Positions 45,684-55,610 of a DNA stretch of 64,000 bases are shown one piece after another (positions within the stretch are counted from its first letter, which is position 1; every line of letters starts with the position of its first letter). Position numbers and translations under genes: made by a program. The DNA is from Phallus indusiatus (lineage: Eukaryota; Basidiomycota; Agaricomycetes; Phallales; Phallaceae). The stretch covers positions 434,001-498,000 of the forward strand of contig JAQFWX010000027.1 in assembly GCA_027605045.1 (NCBI GenBank), given 5' to 3'. The notes below the pieces were generated by a model, which was not told the DNA's origin, searched no databases, and was given only the letters and a program-made list of their open reading frames with translations.

Positions 45684-46344
45684 GTGACCTTCAGTTTCAA
45701 CTGTGCCACTTTCGTCTCACTCACATGGTCCCATTTCTGCTGGTACATCACACAGCTCTTCCACCCCAACAACTCCCCAGCCTCCACCATATTCTTCTGC
45801 CACCCCCTCTCATTCTTCTGTCACTCCCTCTCATTCTTCTGCTGCTCCCTCTCATTCTCCTACCCTGCATCATCCTCCCACTACCCCGCACTATCCTCCT
45901 ACTATCCTGCAATATCCTCCTACTCTACCTTCTGGTAGTCATTGTGTTAGAATATGATCTGTACATCCCTCTAAGTAGATTAGATTATACCAGTGCTATG
46001 GGCGCCCAGACGCGGTATAGGTAAACCTGGAGTGATGGGAATACTCTTTATACAGAGTATTCACCATCTGTCTCCAGTGTTGTTAAGGTTAATATAACAT
46101 CGTCTCTATACCAATTCTAATACATTGTTTTTTACCTAGTACACCGACCACTCATCATGCAGAAACTGAACTACCCTGTCCCAGCAGGTTGAATAGAACC
46201 ACCACCACACCTCGTGCAGATCTATCTTCACAAGGAAGTGTTCATGTGCACTTTCATGTGGATACTCCAGCTGGCACCCAACATTATCGTACTGTTGTTA
46301 CAACCACTGTTGAAGCAGTATATCTGTCTGATGTTTATCAGTAA
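45684..46344 (+). pseudogene. Ser/Pro/Thr-rich low-complexity coding remnant
   Basis: Plus-strand coding with SHSHGPISAGTSHSSSTPTT, a degenerate minisatellite (CCCTCTCATTCTTCTG repeated about three times at 45807-45858) and a HYPPT repeat. It is interrupted by LTR I at 45945-46122 and continues with VHVHFHVDTPAGTQHYRT to a stop at 46343. Probably the disordered part of a repeat-borne protein. Confidence 0.35.
45945..46122 (+). mobile_element. solo LTR, family I
   Basis: TGTTAGAATATGATCTG to CCAATTCTAATA, 178 bp, perfect TSD CATTG. Confidence 0.8.
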
Positions 46345-46849
46345 AGTCAACAGGAAATTGAGAGTTTAGAAGCTGACTTAGCAAGTGAAGAGTACCAGCA
46401 GTCTTGGAGTGAGTCCTTTTCTTCTTCATCTTCTTCCTCTCCAACTTCCCAAAAATCTGCTTAACCAGTTAATTTTTGTGTCAATTTTGATTAAAGATTT
46501 TTGCATATATAATCAATATTTTTCATGCATTGCACAAATACATTATAGTTTACATGACTTGAAAAGTTTGAATGCAGTATACTTGTGACTGTAATTCAAA
46601 TTTTAGATGGGGTATAGTTCTTAGTCATGTAACTATCGGCAATAGGTGAAAAAAACATATACTCACTGTTTTCCCTTCCTCAAAAAATGCTATTTTATTA
46701 TCCCCCTTACCCTCTACCTTAGTTCAAATTCCACCACACTTTGTCAGCTCTCGAATGGATCGGTGTATCTTGAACACTGGCTATGTGAAGAAGTTTAGAC
46801 ATCAAATGCAAGCAAGAACACAATGAAGAAGAACGTATCAACAATCTGA
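46345..46849. other. unassigned AT-rich region
   Basis: No gene, repeat terminus or motif recognised. Confidence 0.25.
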
Positions 46850-47250
46850 TGTTAGAATACGGTAATTAACTATTATGGTCATTCTATATAGTAATTGTCG
46901 TGTCATATTTGATTGTATTTTCTTTATTATGCGTAGTAGTTCTAGCATCCCTTAAGGATGTTAGATGATTCTTGTTAAGTGATGTAAGTGCCCGTACCAG
47001 GTAACAGTCCAAGTCTAATACGCATGGACCTTATCTTAGCACTGGTGCACAGATCACCTACTCTCATGTATATAATCTTACCTGTTGTAGTTGTAGTTCC
47101 CTCATCAGGTTATAGAGATTTGTTACACTGCTAAACCTTCATACGCAAACTACCAGTGTTAGAGTAGAAATCCTTACGTCTTCCACTCTAAACATATCTC
47201 ATCGTACTTCTATCCTATAAGCTGATCAACTGCGTTTTCTCACACTAACA
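46850..47250 (+). mobile_element. solo LTR, family J
   Basis: TGTTAGAATACGGTAAT to CTCACACTAACA, 401 bp, perfect TSD TCTGA. A GTATATAATC box lies in the second half. Confidence 0.85.
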
Positions 47251-48040
47251 TCTGACACCTCAATGACAGGAAGCTTCAAAAAAGGCCCAAGTCACAAAAC
47301 TTGCACTAGCAGCTGCAATCAATGCTGAAAACAGGACCAGGCTGTGGCCAATCTTGCAACACAATTTTCTAAGAAATTAGCATAGATGAAAATGTCTTCA
47401 GCAACTCCCAAATTACACTTCGAAGAAGCATAAGGTTAGTCAATGGAATGCTTACAATCATGTCAAGCATGTGATTTTAAGTAATGGTATGCTCTTATTG
47501 TCTTCTTTTTCTCAGCATTTGGTTTTTTTTTTCTCATGGTCTGATTGATTCTGCATACAGATCTGACATCGGAAAAGAAGTTACAGCTTCAAGATTTGAA
47601 AACCCTGGCAAACTCAACAACTGACTGGTGTTCATTACCTTCGGACAAACTAGATGCCATGATATTCTGGGTTGAAAAAAACCGTCTTACTCAACTCAAG
47701 GGAATGCGTGCAAATCAGACAGCTTGTGGTCAAGATATTAAGAATACTGCAAAGCATATAACCCAGGAGGTGAGAATACAATGAATACCTTTTGGAGTAA
47801 CTTAATTAATACTTCTCCAGCTTCGTAATCTTGATCTCCGTGTCTTGAATTTTTCAATGTTTGTCGCAAACAGATCAAAACAATTCACCGCTATTCTACC
47901 AACATCCAGCCATCACGGGGTTTATGGAGTTGGTACTGGGTATAGAGGTGGAGGATTTCTGTTTGAAGCTGGAGGCCTTTGCCATCTGTGGCTTTAAAGG
48001 TACATCTCGCTAAACGCTTCTCATTTCGAGTCACTGATAA
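47251..48040 (+). other. decayed coding fragments
   Basis: 47545-47784 is open (SEKKLQLQDLKTLANSTTDW, GMRANQTACGQDIKNTAKH) and ends near a GTGAGA donor. The following sequence is partly exon-like. May belong with the fragments at 43.5-44.3 and 48.2-48.8 kb as one old transposon gene set; this is inference. Confidence 0.3.
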
Positions 48041-48229
48041 TGTTAGAATATGATCTGTACATCTCTCTAAGTAGATTAGATTATACCAGCGCTATGGGTG
48101 CCTGTTAGGCGTCCAGACGCAGTATAGGTAAGCCTGGAGTGATGGGAATACTCTTTATACAGAGTATTCACCATCTGTCTCCAGTGTTGTTGAGGTTAAT
48201 ATAACATCGTCTCTATATCAATTCTAATA
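48041..48229 (+). mobile_element. solo LTR, family I
   Basis: TGTTAGAATATGATCTG to TCAATTCTAATA, 189 bp, perfect TSD GATAA. Confidence 0.8.
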
Positions 48230-48235
48230 GATAAC

Positions 48236-48815
48236 CTGTCTCTATTAGGGGTGGCTAAAAATGACAACAAATGGCAAACTATGTACAAGGCATATATACG
48301 GAGTAAAGTCCAAGATGGTCTTCATGAATAATTTGGTCATATACTTGTTTGGGCCTGTTTTAACTCTTGAAACAGGAAGAATAATGAACAAGCAGAAGCC
48401 TGAAATGTCATGGGAATGATACAAAGAACAAATTGTCACAGAACATAGTGTTGTTCTGGATGGATGGCCAGTACCAGTGTTCAACCTGACATCTCTAAGT
48501 ACAAAAACACTGGAGAATATTGTCAATGCATTGAATAGTGGAAGATGTAAATGGAAGAAACTCTCACAAGAAGAACTTGAGAACCAACAGAAGGATTGGG
48601 CTGAGAAGATCACCACCAATGGCAAGATTCAAGTGAAACTGTGGAAACAACAATCAGACATGGGAAAGAAGCAGAAGAACTCTAGAACACTTGACTTACA
48701 AGAAGATAATGAGGGAAATGATGATGTTGATGCTGAGGAAGATCATGTGGATGGTGAAGAAGATACTGGTAATAGCAGAGTGTCTAGACAGGCTAAAAAA
48801 TGTCACACCAAGTAA
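48236..48815 (+). pseudogene. repeat-borne protein C-terminal remnant
   Basis: Plus-strand coding with one in-frame TGA near 48419. Visible: NNLVIYLFGPVLTLETG, EHSVVLDGWPVPVFN, ALNSGRCKWKKLSQEELE and an acidic end (NEGNDDVDAEEDHVDGEED). The pattern VLDGWP / L..G.CKW..L resembles the C-terminus of proteins linked to KDZ-type elements in agaricomycetes. Low-confidence family recall. Confidence 0.35.
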
Positions 48816-49557
48816 GTCAAGTCACATACTAGTCAACATCTATATTTAATAGCTCCTCTCTCTTTAGTTAAGTCAGAAAGCTTCATAAGAAAGGTCATCT
48901 ATAAGACAATGTTAAAACGATGGTATTACTTAATGTTAGTATACACACTTATTTTAATGTAATTAAGTAATAGATTGGTTTGCAAAAAAAAAGTGCCAGA
49001 AAAGGATGAGAAATGAGTGAGATAGTCATGCTCACTGTGGATGGCAATGAGGGAGAGGTATTGCGTGATGATGAGTGACATGGTGCTGCAATGATGAGAG
49101 ATGCCAGCAGCCAAACCACAAGAAACTGTTCCTGAGCCAATATCGTGGTTCTCCGGTATGACAAAGCTGTGGCTCAGTATGGGTGCCTTATTAACTAAAA
49201 ATACATAAATTATTATTATTTATATTACTTATTTACAGCTGTTTTCATTACGTAGGGCAGGTGCTAGTTTCTTCAAAATATTTGTTGAAACCTTGCAAAT
49301 ACAATAGCTTGTCCAGTTTTGGAGATTTCAACTTACTGTTTCTTTAGGATAAAGTCTATAAATATTAGATCTAGTGCACTATCAACTTTTTATGAGCTAA
49401 TTTGATACTTCTGTGTGCACTGTCGCGTGCCAAAATCTTCCCATTTTGGTAATTGGGTTATTCATCCTAAAGTGGACTTTCAAAATTATCCTTCTTGAAC
49501 AAACTCACATCCAACTCATTTGACTTCTCAGTTTACCTAAATCAACACATAATAAAA
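48816..49557. other. unassigned AT-rich region
   Basis: No gene or repeat termini recognised; may include the 5' flank of the frame at 49558. Confidence 0.25.
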
Positions 49558-50413
49558 ATGTTCAACCTTCAGCTTTTATCCTCAATCTCATTCAAACAGT
49601 CTTCTCCTTCCCCTATTTCTCAAGAACCCTCCCCAGAAGAAGATGTTATTCCCCCCATCTTTCGTTATTCTTATGATAGCCCTCACACTCACGATCTGGA
49701 TATCAACACAACTTTATTCACTTATTATTCACCAACTCCTATCCTCGAAATCGACCCAAAGACGTTACACCCAGTCTACTCACACAAAGTTCTGCGAACT
49801 ATTGATAAATATAGAAGTTCAGATATTGTACACCCCTTCCTGGCTTTTGGAAAAGAAGTCTATATCGAGAAAGAATTACTGCTGTTATAGCATTGTAAGG
49901 CATGTGCATTTTTGAATGTAAAAAAAATCATTCCAATAAAGTTGTCATATCTCAGTCTGTGATGCATATTTTGACTTGATTTTTACTGCATCTTGTTCAG
50001 AAAAAAATCTAGTTTCATTTTTTAATAAGTATATGTATTTATTGTTCATTTCAAAATTACACAAAATTACACTTTAATTTTGAAATCAACAATAAATATA
50101 TATAATTATTAAAAAATGAAACTAGATTTTTTTCTGAACAAGATGCAGTAAAAATCAAGTCAAAATATGCATCACAGACTGAGATATGACAACTTTATTG
50201 GAATGATTTTTTTTACATTCAAAAATGCACATGCCTTACAATGCTATAACAGCAGTAAGATGGTTTACAGTTACTCATGTGTATTCCACTCCAGAATCAG
50301 CCTTACAAGACTCATATCGTGTTTGGTTAATAGCTCAGGTTAGATTAGACTACTTGATAGCTCAAAAGTGTGGTCCTTCCATTGCACAAGTGCTTGTCCA
50401 ATTTTTTTTGTAA
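49558..50413 (+). pseudogene. 158-residue open frame split by a palindromic MITE
   Basis: From ATG 49558 the frame runs to 49878. After removal of the MITE (49879-50255) and one TA it continues to a TAA at 50413, giving 158 residues without a stop. Motifs: QEPSPEEDVIPPIF, THDLDINTTLFTYY, SHKVLRTIDKYRS, FLAFGKEVYIEKEL, RWFTVTHVYSTPES and LIAQVRLDYLIAQK. I recognise no family. The in-frame junction suggests it was coding when the MITE landed. With the MITE in place translation stops within the MITE. Confidence 0.45.
49879..50255. mobile_element. Tc1/mariner-type palindromic MITE
   Basis: 377 bp, TA TSDs (49877-49878 and 50256-50257), CTGCTGTTATAGCATTGTAA to its complement. Almost identical to 18600-18976. 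Confidence 0.88.
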
Positions 50414-50662
50414 AAATCTGGCTGACAGAGTTTTTCAGTTGGAATAGCCATCCACTGTGTGGAGACATTTTTTAGGTCATGTCTGTTACTTTCTTCAGTA
50501 AATGAATCATACAACATTAGAGACTTACTCTGCATCCCATAACAGTCGGTAGGTCTTAACATACTCCATGTGTAGGTTGTTTGTTGTCAATTGTTTTTTT
50601 TTGAGAGACAGTTGTAATGTTTTGTTACAGTTTACGATTAGCTCGGTTCTTATGGACTCACA
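50414..50662. other. unassigned spacer
   Basis: Nothing recognised between the split open frame and the next MITE. Confidence 0.25.
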
Positions 50663-50670
50663 ACTAATAG

Positions 50671-51016
50671 TAAGGATCTCAATGAGTTATACCTGCGGGT
50701 ACGGGTACCTGTACCTGTGGGTATGACCGTGTACACAGCTGAACCATACCTGCCACAGGTTTTGCAAATTTCAATTTTTGTGATCCCTGCGGGTACACAG
50801 GTAACCTGCAGGTATACAGATATTCCCATGGGTTTGCAGGTTTTTTTAGGGGTATACCTGCAGGTATACCTCTATGTATACCTGTGGGTTTGACACCATA
50901 CCTGAAGAGGTTTTGAGATCTGAAGGTATGTCAAACCCTTGTACCCTTACCTGCAGGTATGGGTACAGGTACCTGTGGGTAATACCTCCCATACCTGATA
51001 CCTGTTGAGACCCTTA
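50671..51016. mobile_element. hAT-like MITE with GGTACC/CGGGTA-rich body
   Basis: 346 bp, TIRs TAAGGATCTCAATGAGT and ACCTGTTGAGACCCTTA, perfect 8-bp TSD ACTAATAG. Body made of ACCTGCGGGTA, GGGTACC and ACCTGTGGG units. Confidence 0.82.
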
Positions 51017-51024
51017 ACTAATAG

Positions 51025-51301
51025 TATAATCTGTATATTTGCAAGTGCAGGTAAGAAAGGCTGCCGGCGCCTTTACTGTTACGTGGTATTTACAGGTGTG
51101 ACGGCGCCTATGTACGTTACATAATACTAGGTACTTAGGCAGACGAAGATCATCTGCATATAATGATGTATATACGAGTATGTACTATAATTAATAGTAG
51201 TCTGCTGCATGTAGCGGAACTGTTACAACAGTATGTACTTCTTTTCATCTTGAAGCCATTCATGGAATACAGAGTTTGACGAGATGTTGAGTACCTGTTT
51301 C
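51025..51301. other. unassigned spacer
   Basis: Contains GGCGCC and GACGGCGCC motifs but no element termini I can define. Confidence 0.25.
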
Positions 51302-52220
51302 TGTTACGGTATGCTAGTAAGGCTGTCCACGGGTAATTACCCGCGGGTACGGGTACCTACCCGCGGGTAATGACCTGCTCTCAAAGTGGAACCCGGATCC
51401 GCGGGTAATTACCCGACGGGTACGGGTAACCTGTGGCGGGTACCCGGGTCATAGAGAGTGTCTCAAAACTCTCTAGTTTAGACGATTTCAGACGATTTCA
51501 GACGATTTTTTTGATTATGTAACACGGGCGCTTATTTAAGCGCCCGACTTATCTTGTAGATATTCGAAAAATATTTATTACATATTTTTTTATTTTCATT
51601 TTAAGTAAATTTTGAGCTCTCTAGAGCCAAAATAAAAAAAAAAACACGACGAAATTCACTCAAAAATTGTACTTATATGACATGGACCGAGGTTATTGCA
51701 TACCCGCGGGTACCTGCTTGTTGTCTAAAGTGAAACCCGGACCCGCGGGTAAAATTGACCCGGGTAATTACGTAAGCAGGTACCCGTGACCCGCGGGTAA
51801 AAACCTGTCAACCCGTTCGGGTAACCCGGGTAATCCAATACCCGTGGACAGCCTTATATGCTAGTGCCTCGCCCAATTATTTGAATTCTTTGATTTCTTT
51901 CAGTTTCATTTCGTATTATGATTTCCTTTGGTTTCATTTCGTATTATGATTTCCTTCATTTCCCGTACTTTGCCGTTTCCATTAGTTCTATCGATTTCTT
52001 GATTTCTCCATTCTCTCTCAATTTCTGTTTGTATCTCCTCGGATCCCATGAAAATTAGTCGGGTGCTTCGTATCCTGTACTTATATGTGATTTCCCTAGA
52101 GGGGGATACCTAAGCTTGTTCTCTTAGGTTTTCCCTCCTCTAGGTGAGTAGCTAGTCATTGTCCCTCAATAGATCTTAGGTTTTCCCTCCTCTAGGTGTG
52201 TGCCCTGAGTCACCCTAACA
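51302..52220 (+). mobile_element. solo LTR, family B, carrying a hAT-like MITE
   Basis: TGTTACGGTATGCTAG to CACCCTAACA, perfect TSD GTTTC. Split 16 bp in by the MITE at 51318. Confidence 0.86.
51318..51856. mobile_element. hAT-like MITE with CGGGTA-rich arms
   Basis: 539 bp, TIRs TAAGGCTGTCCACGGGTA and TACCCGTGGACAGCCTTA, perfect 8-bp TSD TATGCTAG. The arms carry many CCGCGGGTA and GGGTACC units. The centre has GGGCGCTTATTTAAGCGCCC and is shared with 63590-63750. Confidence 0.9.
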
Positions 52221-52531
52221 GTTTCGCAGCATTTAATTGATATGGTATTGAGTTGATAAGCCCGAGAGCTTGAAGATAATTGTTTGTGATGAAAGTCCTA
52301 ATCTGGACCTCTCCAAGGTCCCACGCCCAAACCCTGTCCATATTTAGTATATCTGCCAAGTCCGAGCATCAGTACTTGTCCAACAGTGTGTAGTCCGTTA
52401 TTCTGTCCAAGTCTAGTAAGTCCGGACTAGGACATTTCCTTATGGGGACATCTTGTCCAGAGCATTAGAAATCAAGTGCCAGATATGTTTCTGGTGCTGT
52501 GCAACTAGTCTCCTTTTAGTTATATCTCCTT
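52221..52531 (+). repeat. LTR family D fragment
   Basis: From about 52285 (AGTCCTAATCTGGACCTC) to 52531 the sequence matches the 5' half of the sense strand of LTR D (compare the complement of 20770-21040). It is cut by the hAT-like MITE at 52532; the rest presumably lies beyond the window. Confidence 0.65.
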
Positions 52532-52972
52532 TAAGGCTCTCAACAGGTTGGATCTGCGGGTATGGGTATGGGTACCCATACCCGCGGGTCAGTGTCAAAA
52601 ATTTAGGTATCCTCAACCTGACCTGGGTTTCAACCCATGGGTCACGTGACAACCTGCGGGTGGATGTAAAGCTTGAGCAAGTTATTACTAATCGGCTAGC
52701 ACTAGCCGATGCTAGCCGCTGTCAAACTTTGCAGCCGACGGCAAGTAGTTGCCACTCAATTATGTAATTATACTTCCGCGGCTCTATTCCTTTTTCAGCA
52801 GTAGCTTGGCAAAGCAGCCCAGCAAGCATACTTAGTCAGCAGCACCCACAGATGCACAGACGCGGCAGAATCCGCCACTGCGGCTGATTCAGCTTCTACT
52901 GACCAATGGGAAGTAACTAGAGTATTCAGCGCAAATTCTTAGCGTTTATAATATCAAAATTTAAGGGGTTTG

Positions 52973-53047
52973 TCATTTGGTCCAGTGGATCAATGGAAAA
53001 CACAAATCTCTGGGTGTTTCGGCTGGGGGTTCAATCCCCACTCATGA
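52973..53047 (+). other. tRNA-like module in the left arm of the foldback element
   Basis: A-box TGGTCCAGTGG (52978-52988) and B-box GGTTCAATCCC (53028-53038). A perfect 5-bp T stem (TGGGG/CCCCA) with loop GTTCAAT and a short D-like arm are present. The anticodon arm is irregular and only about five of seven acceptor pairs form, so it is a tRNA-derived sequence, not a functional tRNA gene. Confidence 0.55.
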
Positions 53048-53224
53048 TAGTGTTTTTCTTTACTTGTTTTTGTTGCTGGAAAGAAAGAAGTCCTTATGTT
53101 GCAAGTCTTATATGCTATATTTTGTATAATTTCACTCTAATATCAAAAAAAAATCCTTTTTAACTAAACTGTTCTGAGGACTTTGAATTTTTCAGGATGG
53201 ATGAAGAAAGAAAAAAAATCAGGC

Positions 53225-53300
53225 ATGAACCAGACTCGAACCTGTAGCACACACATCAAATCACACATATTCATTCCATTGATCCATCAGACTGAACAAC
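53225..53300 (-). other. diverged tRNA-like module in the right arm
   Basis: On the minus strand a B-box-like GGTTCGAGTCT (53242-53232) follows CTGATGGATCAATGG, which parallels the A-box region of the left module (CCAGTGGATCAATGG). Stems are poorer than on the left. Confidence 0.4.
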
Positions 53301-53582
53301 AAATGTGTCAAATTTTAATACTATAAACGTTAAGAGTTTACGGGAAATATTCCCATTGGCTGAATCAGCCGCAGCGGCAGATCCTGTCGTGTATGTGCGT
53401 CTGTGGACGCTGCTGACCAAGCGCGCTTACTGGGCTGCTTGCCAAGCTGCTGCTGAAAAAGGAATAGAGCCGCGGAAGTATAATTACATAATTGAGCGGC
53501 AACTACTTGCCATCGGCTGCAAAGTTTGACAGCGGCTAGCATCGGCTAATGCTAGCAGATTAGTAATAACTTGCTCAAGCTT

Positions 53583-53866
53583 TGTTGAGAGTGGGTTATG
53601 TTATGTAAGCATTTGCTAAAGGCAACACCATTTCCCTTTTTTTGAGAAGACTCAAGTCTTCAATATATATAAACTTCAGTTCCATTGATTTTTGTCTCCT
53701 CAGTTGTTTCTTAACACTGAGGAGTAAGTAACATTAATTAACTAGCTTTCATTATCTTTACTCATACGCTGTAAAGATTCTTTATTAGGTCCGCTTTTAA
53801 TACAATAGTTGTTTCTTAACACTGAGGAATTCTTTATTAGTCAATAATGTCCGTAATATCTCCACA
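53583..53866 (+). repeat. 5' LTR of the copia element
   Basis: 284 bp, TGTTGAGAGTGGG to ATATCTCCACA. Contains TATATATAAAC (TATA box) and a repeated GTTTCTTAACACTGAGGA unit. Confidence 0.92.
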
Positions 53867-53880
53867 GGTTATGGGCCCCG
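53867..53880 (+). promoter_or_regulatory. copia primer-binding site for half tRNA-iMet
   Basis: GGTTATGGGCCCC directly follows the LTR. GGTTATGGGCCC is exactly complementary to GGGCCCAUAACC, the anticodon arm of eukaryotic initiator tRNA-Met, as in Drosophila copia, which primes from a cleaved half-tRNA. Confidence 0.75.
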
Positions 53881-54584
53881 ATGCCACAACGCCAGCTCCC
53901 ACTCTATCCACAACCCCGATCCAAAATCGCACCACATCATCTACTGATGTTGTACTCCCTTCTATCAGTCATTACACCCCACCGCCAAAACTCGAAGCCA
54001 ATGGCGGCAACTGGGTCCTTTACAAGGGACGAATGATGTCGATGTTCACTTACCGGAAACTGTTGCGATATGTTGATGGCCAAGCGATCCGTCCAGTAGC
54101 CCCTCCTGACGGTGCAACCTCAACGGAATTAGAAGACTATAACGACAAATTAGACGAATGGATGGCCAGCAACAAGCAAGTCAGATCACTTATTCTTGGA
54201 ACGGTACCTGTGACTCTCCAAATCGAGATTATTTTGATGGATCTCGCTATCGACGCGTGGAAACACGTCTGTGCCAAGTACGATAACCAATCCGAGATGG
54301 TCCAGGCCGATATTCTCTCCCAGATGCATCATACCCGTTGCCCAGCCGATTCCGACCCAACCGAAACCATCCAGTCCTTACAAAAGTTACACGCGAAGTA
54401 TGCCACAACTGCGGGAAAACAGGTCACTGGAAAGAAGACTGCTGGGGGAAAGGTGGTGGCAAAGAAGGCCAGGGTCCAAAGAGGTCCAACAAACGAGGAA
54501 AGCCAAAAGAAAACGCGAATGCCGCTTCAGAACAGACTCAGGATGAACACGCTTTCACTGCTTCCGTCAGTTTCGCATTATTAA
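53871..54584 (+). pseudogene. gag: copia Gag (internally deleted)
   Basis: From ATG 53871 (or 53847 inside the LTR) the frame covers the N-terminal Gag region (LEANGGNWVLYKGRMMSMF, LDLAIDAWKHVCAKYDNQ, QLHHTR-like region, LQKLHAKYA). The zinc knuckle CHNCGKTGHWKEDC follows almost at once but in another frame (from about 54390). Copia Gags normally have 100 or more residues between these parts, so a deletion, probably at a short homology around 54390-54405, removed them and shifted the frame. The tail of this frame past 54400 is not meaningful. Confidence 0.7.
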
Positions 54585-55224
54585 CGAAAGAAGACAGAAC
54601 CAACCGAATACTCGATTCTGGCTCCACAAATCATTTCAACCCTGACAAGGTGAATTTCGTTAACTATCGAAGCATCAAACCCCGTCCGATTTCCACAGCC
54701 AATGGCAGAGTGTTCCATGCTATCGGAGAAGGTGATGTCCCATTCACCATAATCGCTAGTGATCGTGAGATCAAAATGACACTGAAGAATGCCTTGCACG
54801 CACCTGACATGCCGACATCTCTTATTTCGGTTAATCGAATGACGAAAGCTGGATACAAGTGCATGTTCGAAAATCAGCGCGTTCGACTCATGGACACAAA
54901 TGAGAAAGAAATCCTCACCGTATTTCAAACAAACAGTTTATACGTCCTCCCGACAGTATCCAACAAGAGTGCCTCTGAGAAGGCAGCTCTATCTCTCACG
55001 CTCAAGGAGCTGCACGAGCATCTTGGTCATATCACTCCAATCAGCGCTAAGCGAGTCGTGGCGAATGGTTACATTACCGGCATCGAACTGCTCCCTGGGA
55101 ATGAAGAATTATTCTGCGAATCCTGCATAAAGGCCAAGAAACCTGTTCACCCTATCCCAAAGGAACGCCAAGGGGAACGCTCGAAAGAATTTGCCGAACT
55201 CGTCTATAGTGACATCTGGGGACC

Positions 55225-55610
55225 TGTCAGGGTACGCTACCGCCGTCTCTCATTTTCCTATTTATTATCATCGGCATCACTTTGTTTCTATTTTATTTAT
55301 CATTTCCGTATTTTACTTTTACTTTCCGTTTCCTTGTTCTGTCTCTATTTCACTTTCTCTACTCGCGCGCTCGTACCCGGGGTGATGCCCGTGACATCAC
55401 ATCACTTAGGTTCGGCTTGGGCGCCTGGCACTTAGCTGTGTCAGGGCCGCACGCCGCGTTGTCGTTTTATGTATATAGTAGCTGTACCTAGAGTGAGGGT
55501 CCCTAAGCTTGTTCTCTTAGGATCCCCTCCCTCTAGGTGAGTAGTATAGTTATCTTCCAATATATTACTTAGGATCCCCTCCCTCTAGTGTGAGCTGAGT
55601 AGCCCTAACA
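55225..55610 (+). mobile_element. solo LTR, family A, in the copia integrase
   Basis: TGTCAGGGTACGCTACC to GCCCTAACA, 386 bp, perfect TSD GGACC. The copia integrase frame resumes exactly after it. Confidence 0.92.

Noticed and set aside
18600..50255. CRISPR array or structural RNA suggested by repeated palindromes
   Set aside because: Repeats are dispersed, TA-flanked, 377-bp foldback MITEs in a eukaryotic genome; there are no regular spacers.
52973..53047. A functional tRNA gene
   Set aside because: The T arm and A/B boxes are good, but the acceptor stem has mismatches, the anticodon arm does not form a standard 7-nt loop, and it sits in a palindromic mobile element.
53305..53529. Open frame of 74 codons in the foldback element
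   Set aside because: It lies in the inverted arm and its mirror image in the left arm is not open. No homology recognised.
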